From assembly GCA_037974335.1 (NCBI GenBank), contig CM075760.1, positions 8,801,432-8,865,431 of the forward strand: a stretch of DNA of 64,000 nt, given 5' to 3'. Below are positions 1-9,772 of this stretch, in pieces. How positions within the stretch are numbered: position 1 is the stretch's first letter; each line of letters starts with the position of its first letter. This DNA comes from Prionace glauca. Its lineage: Eukaryota; Chordata; Chondrichthyes; Carcharhiniformes; Carcharhinidae. A model generated the notes under the pieces. That model was not told where the DNA came from. It searched no databases and worked only from the letters and a program-made list of their open reading frames with translations. Both the position numbers and the translations under genes were made by a program.

Positions 1-6
1 TCTCAT

Positions 7-13
7 CACTGTG
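7..13 (-). other. RSS heptamer of the TCR-like V segment
   Basis: The plus-strand sequence CACTGTG is a perfect consensus heptamer (CACAGTG in V sense) directly after the VYYCAQS codons. Spacer and nonamer lie beyond the window edge, so spacer length is unknown. Confidence 0.75.
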
Positions 14-306
14 AGACTCTGCGCACAGTAATAGACCGCGGTGTCAGACAACCGCAGCTCCGAGATTGTCAGTCGGTACAACCTGTCTGACTGCTGGACT
101 CTATCTGAAAACCGGGTCCGAGCGAAATCGGCCTTGAATTCATAACTGTCGCTTGGGTCCCGGCGGACGGCAAACTCAGGCTGTCTGCCTGGGTACTGAC
201 GGTACCAGAATAAATAATCAGCGTCGGCGGTAAAGGAGCAGCTTGAAGTGACATATTTTCCCTCTGGCGGTGTGAGTGAGGATTCCCGCTGAGATCTGGA
301 ATACAC
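14..306 (-). CDS. T-cell-receptor-like V segment (partial gene, leader not found)
   Basis: An open V-type immunoglobulin domain is read on the minus strand from about 306 down to 14. It starts near SQRESSLTPPEGKYV, has the first cysteine in SSCSF, then the TCR-style WYRQYPG core, RFSDRV, LYRLTISELRLSDTA and the second cysteine in VYYCAQS. WYRQ and RFS with a short FR3 look more like TCR alpha/delta V than like IgM V ([12 protein letters not shown]). The coding end abuts a CACAGTG heptamer, as expected for a germline V. A splice acceptor (TTCCAG) lies at about 307, but its phase does not match the usual phase-1 leader junction, and I found no leader exon in the 1 kb upstream, where a repeat begins at about 390. 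It may be an orphan or a V whose leader was displaced. V identity is fairly sure; the TCR class is inferred. Confidence 0.7.
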
Positions 307-389
307 ATTTTAAAAAGTGAAATGATCAACTGAAGTGAAATGTGACTATTAGTGGTTATCCCAATTAGTGGATCTCCCAATTCGACACT

Positions 390-945
390 TACTGCGTTCA
401 GGACTAATCATTGAGTTTAACAACTTCAGATCATCTCCTCTCCTCCATCTTCATCCCAATTTCATTTATTTTGTTTTATTTCATTCTATCTTATTTATTT
501 ACTTTTTGTCGTTTTATGTCTTCTATATATATATTAACTTTCATTTTTGCATTATTTAAAATCTCATTTTCCAACTTGTCGTCCCTCCCCCTCCCCCTCC
601 ACCCCGCTCGGTCCATCTCCTACATTTCCTTTGCCCTGCCATTTCCACATTCTGATCTCTTAATTGGCAGCCAGCAACACTCTTCTTAGCCATGATCACT
701 ACCATTTACATTCCCTTTGTTTTTGTATTTATATGTGATAAGTTTGCCACCCACCCAACACCCATATCCCTCACCATTACAGTATAAATCTCTTCCAAAT
801 GTCTTGGTCTTCAGCTCTGACGAAGAGTCATCCAGACTTTGAACATTACTTCCATTCTCTCTTCACGGGTTTTTTCAGATCTGTTGAGATTTTCGAGCAT
901 TCTTGTTCCAGATTCCAGCATCCGCAGTACACTTGTTTATACCGA
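390..945 (+). repeat. Dispersed elasmobranch repeat with ...GACGAAGAGTCATCCAGACT...GCATCCGCAGTA end
   Basis: The left part is pyrimidine-rich and reads GAGTTTAACAACTTCAGATC. The right part (about 810-945) carries GACGAAGAGTCATCCAGACT, a degraded CTGTTGAGATTTTC and a final TTCCAGCATCCGCAGTA. The right part recurs, diverged and in both orientations, near 4,090, 6,660, 35,940, 36,340 and 54,000. It is probably the 3' end of a LINE or a composite SINE; I cannot name the family. Confidence 0.6.
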
Positions 946-1328
946 GAAGCATTTGTCAGACAGATTTGTCCCTGGTACATAAAAAGAAAATGCTGAAGTA
1001 GAAATAAAACGCCAATTTAGCATGGACAGATTAGATTAAAATTCTTGCAGGCAGTTTCCCTGGAGATCTGCTGGTTGGGGTTCGGCACTTTCACAGCAGT
1101 GATACAATTCCAGGTCAGGGAATGAAGGTATATTGTTTTCCTATAGCAAACAAGTTAAGTGGAGTTGGAATTATTTTCTGATCGAAAACATGAGTGATAT
1201 TGGTGCCAGTTTCAACAGCAGAAAGAAAGATCTATCCCACTCCACAATCCCGACAATTACCCACAGCAATTTATATTTGCACTGTCCTTTTTGGCTCCTC
1301 CAGTCAAAATGAAGAATGATATATTCTC

Positions 1329-1467
1329 ATAGAATTTCGACAGTATAAAAGAAGGCCGTTTGGCCCGTTGAATCCACGCCAACAATATTCCCACCCACGT
1401 CCGATTCCCGTAAACCAATAGATTTACCCCGCTAATCCCGCCAGCACTAGGGTCAATTCAGCATGGC
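1329..1467 (-). mobile_element. tRNA-derived SINE, tail half (split by LINE copy 1)
   Basis: It matches the tail of the well-preserved SINE at 9,424-9,772 (TAGAAT..ACAGT..AAGGCC.TTTGGCCC, then ACCCCGCTAATCCCGCCAGCACTAGGG and AGCATGGCTAA). It stops abruptly at about 1,467 where the LINE begins and resumes after the LINE at about 2,424. Confidence 0.7.
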
Positions 1468-2423
1468 TAAACATGGTGTCGAAATTTGCTGATGACACCA
1501 AGATTGGGGGAAAGGCAAATTGTGCGGAGGGTGTGGAGAGTCTGCAGAAGGATCTAGATAGGCTGGGCGAATGGGCCAGGAAATGGCAAATGGAATTTAA
1601 TGTTGGCAAGTGTGAGGTGGTCCACTTTGGTAGGAGGAATGGTAGGAAGGACTATTACTTACGGGGCGAAAAACTGCAGCAGGCGACGGTGCAGAGGGAC
1701 CTCGGGGTCCTTGTGCATGAGTCGCAAAAACCCAGCTTGCAGGTGCAGCAGGTGGTCAGGAAGGCGAATGGGATGCTGGCCTTCATAGCGAAGGGGATTG
1801 AATATAAAAGTAGGGAGGTCTTGCTGCAGCTGTATAGGGCATTGGTGAGGCCGCAGCTGGAGTACTGTGTGCAGTTTTGGGCGCCGCACCTGCGCAAGGA
1901 TGTTTTGGCCCTGGAGGGAGTGCAGAGGAGGTTTACTCGGCTGATACCGGAGTTGAGGGGATTGAGCTATGAGGAGAGGCTGAATAAACTAGGCTTGTAC
2001 TCGTTAGAGTTTAGAAGAATGAGGGGAGATCTCATTGAGACGTATAAGATGATGAATGGGATGGATAGGATAGAGGTGGAGAGACTGTTCCCGCTCAAAA
2101 AAGACAGTAGGACTAGGGGGCACAGCCTCAAGATAAAGGGGGGGCGGTTTAGAACAGAGTTGAGGAGGAACTTCTTCACTCAAAGGGTGGTGAATCTCTG
2201 GAATTCTCTGCCCGTTGAAGTGGTGGAGGCTGCCTCGCTAAATATTTTTAAGAAACGGGTTGATGGGTTTTTGATAAGAGAAGGGATTAAGGGTTATGGG
2301 GAGAGGGCGGGAAGGTGGAGCTGAGTCACGACAGATCAGCCATGATCTTATTGAATGGCGGGGCAGGCTCGAAGGGCCAGATGGCCTACTCCTGCTCCTA
2401 TTTCTTATGTTCTTATGTTCTTA
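1468..2423 (+). mobile_element. CR1-like LINE, copy 1, 5'-truncated 3' end
   Basis: A 283-codon open frame from 1,473 begins inside the reverse transcriptase palm (SKFADDTKIGG, the F-A-D-D active-site motif) and runs through the C-terminal RT and connection region (KCEVVHFGRRN, LGVLVHESQ, ALVRPQLEYCVQFWAP, RRFTRLIPELRG, FFTQRVVNLWNSLP) to a stop at 2,324. A short 3' UTR follows with GGGGCAGGCTCGAAGGGCC and AGATGGCCTACTCC, and it ends in TTCTTATG repeats, the short-repeat 3' end typical of CR1 elements. It is nearly identical to the copies at 45,012 and 61,768. It inserted into a SINE and is 5'-truncated, so it cannot move by itself. Confidence 0.92.
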
Positions 2424-2580
2424 AACCACAGGTCTTTCGAAAAGAAACCGGAGCACCCGGAAGAAACCCACGCAGACACGGTGAGAACGTGCAAGCTTCA
2501 CACAGACAGTGACGAGAGAAATTTAACCTGTGTCCCTGGCGCTGTGAGGCATCAGTGTTAATCACTGTGCCGCCCTTTCT
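2424..2580 (-). mobile_element. tRNA-derived SINE, head half (split by LINE copy 1)
   Basis: This is the continuation of the SINE interrupted at 1,467. GAAACCGGAGCACCCGGAAG, CACGCAGACACGGTGAGAA, the degraded B box and the A-box complement (TTAATCACTGTGCCGCCC) align with 9,600-9,770. Confidence 0.7.
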
Positions 2581-3170
2581 ACTGCGTTCAATGTTACTGC
2601 AGCTCACTGAATTCAAAGTGCAGTGTTGGTATCAGCCTATGATAATCCATCTTGTGGAAATTCTGCTGATCAACATTATCTGATCACAGTTAATGGACCA
2701 TGGGTTCCAGCCCCACAGTGGGCGCCATTGTTTTTGAACTTTGCTGCTTTTCTGGGTGAACTCTCACTGTCCATTCTCGGGCAGCGTCACCGCTCAAACT
2801 GAATCTTTCTCCATCCCGCGCTGTTAATCTCGCAGCTACTGTTTCTGAGTGAAAACTGGCCCCACTTCACTGGCGTTGGGAGAGTGCACTGCTTAATTCA
2901 ATTAAACTTTTTCTTGTCATTGAGCCCGAGATTTGGACCCAGATCAGAGAGATATTTGTGTCAGTAGAAACAATAAAATTTACCCCATTAATAGCCAGAT
3001 TTTAACCCGCATCGGCATTTTGTATCATGAGCTCTTTGCAGCCGATCGCTCTCTTTTGTTTTGTTCTTCACATGACATTTCCAATTCAGACACGAAAGAG
3101 AAAATTTCCCTGGTACTGATTCCGACAGAACTGGAAGTAACGCAGGATTGTTGTACCGCAATAAATCTAC
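2581..3170. other. Non-coding stretch, no recognised feature
   Basis: Unique-looking sequence between the split SINE and tRNA-Glu. The open frame at 2,933-3,232 runs into the tRNA gene and has no recognisable protein features. Confidence 0.5.
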
Positions 3171-3171
3171 A

Positions 3172-3243
3172 TTCCCTGACCGGGAATCGAACCCGGGCCA
3201 CGGCGGTGAAAACGCCGAATCCTAACCACTAGACCACCAGGGA
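3172..3243 (-). tRNA. tRNA-Glu (TTC)
   Basis: The 72-nt minus-strand gene starts TCCCTGGTGGTCTAGTGG (acceptor and A box). Its anticodon stem is CGGCG/CGCCG around loop TTTTCAC (anticodon TTC), followed by B box GGTTCGATTCC and 3' acceptor CAGGGA plus discriminator. All stems pair. It closely matches vertebrate tRNA-Glu and appears functional. Confidence 0.95.
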
Positions 3244-3857
3244 AGTTAACCCAGCCTTTTTAAAATAATAATTTATCCACGAATCACCTGCTTTTTATTT
3301 TATTTCGGATTTTTTTATTCACCAAATGCAAATTTACCCTTCAAATTGTCATGTTTATACCACACACAAGTGAGTGCTTCAGCCAATGAAAGCAGTGAAG
3401 CCTCTTAGCTGGAACATGAAATTGACAGTGAGGTGAAATAGTCCCGCAAGCTACTCAGGTGACACCTTCAATTTCCAAAACACATCAAACTTATCACTGT
3501 GGCTTCTGTGGAACTTACAAGGTAACACAAGGCAGACGTTCAACACGGAGGGCAAGTGGCACAAGTCATTTACCAAACTATATCATGTCGCTTCTCTTCC
3601 TGATTTTGTTGCTGCCTCTCTTCCAGCTCCTTCTGGCCGTTCAGCTCCCCGGGTGAATTCGCTGCTTGATACAGACACAGACAGTTGGTGAACACGAACT
3701 TTACCTGGAAAGCAGGGAAATCCAATGTATGACACACGGCATTGAGAGGAGATGGAGTTTAGAGATGACAGTACAAAGAGACAGAGATATCTCATCTTCC
3801 TGATCGAGTTACTGATGGCAGGAATGTACACTGTGCGAATTTTCCACTGTCACCCTC

Positions 3858-3975
3858 TCAAAGAACAAAGAACAAAGAACAACCCAGCACGGGAAACAGG
3901 CCCTTCGGCCCAACGAGCCGGCGCCGCCGCATCCTCCTACACCTATTCTACCCTGAGTGTCTACGAGTCTCCTTC
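3858..3975 (-). mobile_element. LINE 3' tail (CR1-like, second family)
   Basis: On the plus strand AAAGAAC repeats precede ACCCAGCACGGGAAACAGGC and CCTTCGGCCCAACGAGCC. Read on the minus strand this is the 3' UTR with short terminal repeats. The same tail in the opposite orientation lies near 10,480-10,566. Confidence 0.6.
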
Positions 3976-4400
3976 CAGCCGAGAGCACGAAGTTTAGTTT
4001 TGAAGTGTTTGAAGCCTTGCTACAGTAATTCAGGGTTTTGTTGAGACCACATTTGGAATAGTGTGTGCAGTTCGGATCCCCGCATTTTAGACAGAATAAA
4101 ATCTGACAACGCTGGAATCTGAATCAAAAGCAGAAAACGCTGGAAAATCTCAACAGTTTAACGAGAAAGAATAGACAGCATTTAAAAGCTGAAACATTAC
4201 TTCTCCTGATCCGGGAATCTAAAACAGGATCTCAGGATAAGGCGTTGATTATTGAGAATTGCGATGAGGAGAAATTGTTTCACTCAAAGGCTCGTGAATC
4301 TTCGGAATTCTCAACTCCAGAGGGTTAGAGATGCTCCATCATTGAACACATTTCAGTTTGGGTTAGATAGATTTATGATCTATCCAGGAATGAATGGAAA
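3976..4400 (+). mobile_element. Old CR1-like LINE fragment, interrupted by a second repeat
   Basis: About 4,018-4,080 reads as the decayed LINE segment for LLRPHLEYCVQF, and 4,250-4,400 as the segment for RNFFTQRVVNLWNS followed by a degraded IFKKRLD region. Between them (about 4,085-4,205) lies an inverted copy of the repeat seen at 810-945. The fragment is heavily diverged. Confidence 0.55.
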
Positions 4401-4654
4401 TAGGGATATGGAACAGGAACAAATGCTCAGTCACAAGTTCATGTTTCGGTTGTAGTTTTTAAGTTTAATGGCATAATGGAAGCATGTATATAATGTTATA
4501 TGTAATATGTTTGAAGCCGTTCGTCATTAAATAATGTTGGTAACATTAGACAACAGTAACAATTGAGAGCTTTATTTTTTTGACGCCCACAGATCCATTG
4601 ACAAACCGCAACTGTTTGCCTCTGAATGCTGATGGTAAAAAGATAGTAAAATTC

Positions 4655-4728
4655 CGTCCCTGGGTGGGATCGAACCACCAACCTTTCAGTTAACAGCCGA
4701 ACGCGCTAACCAATTGCACCACAGAGAC
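4655..4728 (-). tRNA. tRNA-Asn (GTT)
   Basis: The 74-nt minus-strand gene begins GTCTCTGTGGTGCAATTGG, then TTAGCGCGTTCGGCTGTTAA (anticodon GTT in loop CTGTTAA), variable AAAGG, T arm GGTGGTTCGATCCCACC and acceptor CAGGGAC plus G. Stems pair throughout, with vertebrate tRNA-Asn identity. It is probably functional. Confidence 0.95.
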
Positions 4729-4729
4729 T

Positions 4730-5460
4730 GCGATAGTTAAATATCTTCTAAATTAGTATGTCAATAACCACAATTCTATTTCTGCAAAACCTGTTCGAGA
4801 ACTGCAGCATGACCGCACTGTTTACAATTCTATACAAGTCTCTTTAGTTCCGTTGATCCCGCAGCACTGCTGTAGTGTGTTGGTTATTCCCTTTCTCCTA
4901 TGAACGGGCTGGTAAAATGAATCCATGTCTCTTACCACAGGGAAGAATTCAACGGGAGGGAAGGGAACCGACCACCAGGAGCCCAGCGATCCAATATTTT
5001 CCACTCAATCTTCAATAACACCATTCGCAGCTACACCTCCATCCGAATATTATGATCCATTTCCCTCAGGATTTGTTCCAAGATTTATTTTTTCCCTTGA
5101 TTTCTTCTCCTCACTTTGACATAAGTTTCGCTTCAAGAAACAACACAAATGGAGTTGCAAATCTGAGGGCGAACAGTGGGAAACAAGTCACAGGATAACA
5201 CAAATCCCATGGTGCTGATTTCCAGATTCACAACACTCAGCTTTTCAACCAAATGGGGCAATTTATCACTGAAAAGTTGTGGAAAGTTGGTGTGAATTGT
5301 GTTTGAGAATCACTCGGATCTTGGGTAAATGCTACTCGAAGGTTCAGTGAGCCGGATATAATCTATCTGCGTTTTGCTGAGCTTGTGTTCGGTGTATGGG
5401 GAGGTTTGAACGGGGTTGGACCTTGCGTCCCAGGAATGGGCAGTAACCCTCTGATTGAAG
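4730..5460. other. Non-coding stretch, no recognised feature
   Basis: Only short, featureless open frames are present. No tRNA, exon or repeat family was recognised between tRNA-Asn and the 5,461 repeat. Confidence 0.45.
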
Positions 5461-5600
5461 CTGCAGTCTCCGCTTTCTGCTGGCGATTGGAGACTGCGGG
5501 ATATAATCCTGCTGCTTCTCACTGTGGAGCCGGGGAAAGCAGAATCTTTGATGGGTTTGTTCCCCGGTCAGAAATGAGGCCTCGAATAACGGGTATTAAT
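5461..5600 (+). repeat. Local repeat copy A
   Basis: The stretch CTTTCTGCTGGCGATTGGAG..TGCGGGATATAATCC..TGTGGAGCCGGGGAAAG..GGGTTTGTTCCCCGGTC recurs, diverged, at about 6,260-6,402. The two copies flank the tRNA-Ile gene. The family is unknown. Confidence 0.6.
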
Positions 5601-5655
5601 GGAGGTGACGCTGCTGTAGCCTTTAATAATGTGACAAAAATAAGCAAAGCGCCCT

Positions 5656-5750
5656 TCTCCAGTGGCGCAATCGGTTAGCGCGCGGTACTTATACAGCAGT
5701 GCAGCCAGCCGGCTATGCTGAGGTTGTGAGTTCGACTCTCACGTGGAGCA
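5656..5750 (+). tRNA. tRNA-Ile (TAT) with intron
   Basis: The 95-nt gene begins (T)CTCCAGTGGCGCAATCGG and continues TTAGCGCGCGGTACTTATA (anticodon TAT). An intron of about 20 nt follows, then GCTGAGGTTGTGAGTTCGAC and TCTCACGTGGAGC plus A. The layout matches the intron-bearing vertebrate tRNA-Ile(TAT). Two acceptor-stem positions do not pair (T1-C72 and G7-G66), so it may be a weakly functional or recently decaying copy. Confidence 0.85.
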
Positions 5751-5949
5751 CACGTTTTTTGGTGAGAAGATCGTCCAGTGGTCGAATCCCTTGACCAGCC
5801 CGTAATCCGGGGATCACCAGGGCGCTGGTGGAATTTAAAAACAACAAAACGATTGGATTAGGAATCGATTGATGATCATGAAACTGCTGTCTATTGTTGA
5901 GGAAAGAATCATGATTCACTTATGTCCTTCAGGGAAGAAAATCTGTTGT

Positions 5950-6065
5950 GAGACGGTCTGGCGTACATACGACTCCAGAGCCACAGCAAAGTGGTTGTCC
6001 CTCAACTAGGGATGGGCAATCAATGTTGGTCAGCGGCGCGCATGCTCCAGCAAGGAAAGCAAGAT
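5950..6065 (+). repeat. Fragment of a dispersed element (CAACTAGGGATGGGCAAT...)
   Basis: CTCAACTAGGGATGGGCAAT..CAATGTTGG..CAGCGGCGCGCATG is the 3' end of a widespread element also represented near 25,490, 36,600, 37,430, 40,668 and 41,110. Confidence 0.55.
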
Positions 6066-6259
6066 CCGGAATGTGTGGGTTTGAGAGAAGCTTTCTGAAC
6101 TGTCGGAGCTGGAAATGGGCGTCAGTGAATAATGTCGCGTTTGAATGAGCAGAGAACTTTAGATGGATGGGGGAATGTAACATGCAGTGTAAAATACTCT
6201 GCTGAGTTAATTGTCAACGACAAATCCTCATTTTGAGTTTAAAGAAATGTACAGGTGCA

Positions 6260-6402
6260 TCTGCAGTCGCGCCTTTCTGCTGTTAGGGGGTGATTGGAGA
6301 GTGCGGGTTAAAATCTGTCCCTGTCTCCAATGTGGAGCCGGAGAAGAGAGAATCATTGTTGGGTTTGTTTTCCGGTCTGAAACGTGGCTTCGAGTGACTG
6401 TT
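6260..6402 (+). repeat. Local repeat copy B
   Basis: This is the diverged partner of 5,461-5,600: CTTTCTGCTG..GGTGATTGGAGAGTGCGGG..TGTGGAGCCGGAGAAG..GGGTTTGTTTTCCGGTC. The order of the conserved blocks is the same. Confidence 0.6.
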
Positions 6403-6654
6403 ATTTTTTTTTTCCTTTTTGTCTCCTCTAAATTAATATTTCGTTTTCAATTTCTTTCTCTTCTCCATCATACAGTTTGCATATTTCTTTTTCTCAGAAA
6501 CAAAAAAAAATAGCGATTTTTTTGACTGTACTTCATACAAAGCAGAATATCATGGGAGTCCTCCACCAGTCCCGTAGCATCAGAGGAAACTGCACTGACA
6601 AGACACGCTGTAAATTTGAAGCCTTTTGTGTTTTATATCAGTTAGTTCAACGAA

Positions 6655-6815
6655 GATAAACACAAAATACTGCAGATGTTGAAATGTGATACAGAAACTG
6701 AAAATGCTGGAAAACCTCAGCAGGTCTGATAACATCTGTGGAAAGAGGATAGAGCTTAAGTTTCGAGTCTGGGAGACCCTTCCTCGGAGCTTAGTTCGGA
6801 CTCGAAACGTTGGTT
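6655..6815 (-). repeat. Inverted copy of the GCATCCGCAGTA-type repeat
   Basis: ACACAAAATACTGCAGATGTTG, GAAAATGCTGGAAAACCTCA, GCAGGTCTGATAACATCTGT and GACTCGAAACGTTGG match the inverted 3' half of the repeat described at 390-945. Confidence 0.65.
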
Positions 6816-7412
6816 CAATTAGTTCAGTGAAGTTGCCCAGTCCATTATGGCGGTACCTTCGTTGAGCTGGACTTTCCTCCAGCGAAAGAAAATCGTTTTC
6901 AAATAGGAATCGTCAATTGAAAATATAGATGCGTTTGCCAGAATTAAGTGATTTAAGATGTCAGTAGTGAATATAACCAAACTGAATTTGACCTGACAAC
7001 ATTCAGTTGAGCCATGTGAAGTAGATCTCTCGGGCACCTGAGAATTTGCTGGGATGATTCTGGTCGACATTGAACAGACGCAAGCCAGTCTGGGCATTTA
7101 CACGGCGATTGTAACCAGGTTGGACTGGAACCGTTTCTACTACATTACAGATGTTGAGCAAAGTACCCCAAAATCCAATGTAGCAGTGCAGAGCCGGGGA
7201 CGTTCGGACGGGGAGGAATTCGTAAGATGTGTATTGGAAGGGTCCTTGCAGCAGTATGTAGATATCCCGACTAGAGAGGGGGCTATACTGGATTTAGTTC
7301 TGGTCAATGAGCCGGGTCAGGTGATTGAGGTTGCGGCAGGTGAACCTGTGGCTAATAGTGACCACAACTCTGTCTACTTTAGGATACAAATGGAAAAAGA
7401 TGAGGATAGCGA

Positions 7413-7580
7413 ACATGGTACTGTTGTTTAAAAAGGGTAGGAGGGATAACCCGGGTAATTATAGGCCGGTGAGTTTACCGGCAGTGGTAGGCAAGTTGAT
7501 GGAGAGGATTCTTAGGGATAGGATGTATGAGCACTTTTAGCGTTGCGAACTGATTAAGGATACGCAGCGTGGCTTTGTCC
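7413..7580 (+). repeat. Duplicated RT segment inside the LINE
   Basis: GTACTGTTGTTTAAAAAGGG through GCGTGGCTTTGTC repeats 8,357-8,520 at high identity, but sits inside the endonuclease-to-RT linker. Both source and target positions carry the shared string GATAG.GAAC.TGGTACTG at the left junction. Confidence 0.85.
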
Positions 7581-9423
7581 GAAGGGGAGGGTGCTAAATT
7601 GGGGGAGGGCTATATACAGCCGCAATGGGCAGGAGCTTAGGGATACAGACTGGGATAGGCTGTTGGAGGGCAAGTCTACGTTAGGCATGTGGGAGTCTTT
7701 CAAGGGAAAACTGCAATGGGTGCAGGAAAGGCATGTGCCGGTTAGGAGGAAGGATGGGAAACGTAGGATTAGAGAGCCATGGATTACTAGAGACATAGAA
7801 GACCTGGTTAGTAAGAAACGAGAGACGTATGTCAGGTCTAAGCAGCTGGGAACGGAGAGAGCGTTGGAGGAGCACAGAGAGAGTAGGAGGGATCTCAAAA
7901 GGGGAGTTATGAGGGTAAAAAGGGGGCATGAGAGGGCTTTGGCAGGTAGGATTAAGGAAAATCCAAATGCGTTTTACTTCTATGTTAGGAGCAAAAGGGT
8001 GGGTAGGGGTAAAATCGGTCCTCTCAGGGGCAGACGAGGGGAATTGTGCTTAGAGTCTGAGGGAATGGGGGAGATCCTGAATGAATACTTTGCATCGGTA
8101 TTCACGAAGGAGAGGGGCTTGATGTCTGGTCCGGTCATCGAGGGAACTGTCGACCAATTGAAGGATCTATCGATTACGAGGGAACAAGTATTAGGGCTTT
8201 TAGGTCGCATTAAAACTGTTAAATCTCCGGGGCCCGATGGCATTTATCCTAGGCTGCCTAGGGAGGCGCGAGATGAGATTGCTGGGCCTCTGACGCAAAT
8301 CTTTGTCTCTTCTTTGGACACAGGTGAGGTCCCAGAGGACTGGAGGATAGTGAACGTGGTACTGTTGTTTAAAAAGGGTAGGAGGGATAACCCGGGTAAC
8401 TATAGGCCGGTGAGTTTAACGTCAGTGGTAGGCAAGTTGATGGAGAGGATTCTTAGGGATAGGATGTATGAGCACTTAGAGCGTTGCGATCTGATTAAGG
8501 ATACACAGCGTGGCTTTGTAAAGTCTTGCCTTACGAATCTGGTAGAATTTTTTGAGGAGGTGACAAAAACGGTCGACGAAGGACGAGCCGTTGATTTCAG
8601 TAAGGCATTTGACAAAGTCCCTCATGGTAGGTTGGTAGAAAAGATTAAGGCTCATGGAATACATGGCCAGGTATCTAGATGGGTGAAGAACTGGCTTGCT
8701 AAGTGGAGACAGAGAGTAGTAGTGGAGGGGTCCTTTTCTAGCTGGAGGTCTATCACTAGTGGTGTGTTGCAGGACTCAGTACTGGGACCTCTTCTCTTTG
8801 TGGTGTATATAAATGACTTGGAAGAGGGAATAAGTGGTGTGATCAGCAAATTTGCTGATGACACCAAGATGGCTGGATTGGCAGGCAGTGAGGAGCAGTG
8901 ATTGGCAATACAACGGGATATTGATAGGCTGGTATATTGGGCAGGTACATGGCAAATGGAGTTTAATCCAGATAAATGTGAGGTGATGCATTTTGGCCGG
9001 AATAATGTAGGGAGGAGTTATATGATAAAGGGTAAGTCCATAAGGAGTATAGAATCGCAGCGAGACCTGGGGGTGCAAGTGCATAATCTTTGAAGGTGGC
9101 AGTACAAGTGGAGAAGGTTGTGAAGAAAGCCTATGGTATGTTAGCCTTTATAGGAAGGGGTATAGAATATAAGAGCTGGAGTCTAATGTTGCAGTTGTAT
9201 AGAACTTTGGTTAGGCCGCATTTGGAGTACTGCGTCCAGTTCTGGTCGCCTTACTACCGGAAGGACGTGGAGACTCTGGAGAGAGTGCGGAGGAGGTTTA
9301 CCAGGATGTTGCCTGGTATGGAAGGACTGGGGTATGAGGAAAGATTGAAGAAATTGGGGCTCTTTTCCCTTGAAAGACAGCGACTGAGGGGGGATCTAAT
9401 AGAGGTATATAAGATTATGAATG

Positions 9424-9772
9424 GTATTTTTTTTATAGAATAGAACCCTACAGTGCAGAAACAGGCCCTTCGGCCCATCGGGTCTGCACCGAACACAATC
9501 CCACCCAGACCCTATCCCCACACATTTTACCTGCTAATCCCTCTAACCTACACATCCCAGGATACTAAGGGACAATTTTAGCATAGCCAATGAACCTAAC
9601 CCGCACATCTTTGGACTGTGGGAGGAAACCGGAGCACCCGGAGAAAACCCACGCAGACACGAGGAGAATGTGCAAACTCCACACAGGCAGTGACCCGAGC
9701 CGGGAATCGAACCCAGGACCCTGGAGCTGTGAAGCAGCAGTGCTAACCACTGTGCTACCGTACCGCCCCAAT
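9424..9772 (-). mobile_element. tRNA-derived SINE, near full length
   Basis: Read on the minus strand it begins GGGCGGTACGGTAGCACAG, then A box TGGTTAGCACTGCTG and B box GGTTCGATTCCCG. The body is GTGTGGAGTTTGCACATTCT, TCCGGGTGCTCCGGTTTCCT and CAAAGATGTGCGGGTTAGG, and the tail GATGGGCCGAAGGGCCTGTT, CTGCACTGTAGGGTTCTATT. It is the best reference copy in the window and is inserted into the LINE at 7,150-10,018, so it is younger than that LINE copy. Confidence 0.88.

Noticed and set aside
7591-8901. Reverse-transcriptase frame considered as a domesticated gene
   Set aside because: It carries nested insertion, duplication and a stop before the C-terminal region, and lies within a normal LINE order; it is a dead transposon copy.
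9700-9770. tRNA gene suggested by TGGTTAGCACTGCTG and GGTTCGATTCC
   Set aside because: The A and B boxes belong to a SINE head; no cloverleaf with a paired acceptor stem can be drawn.
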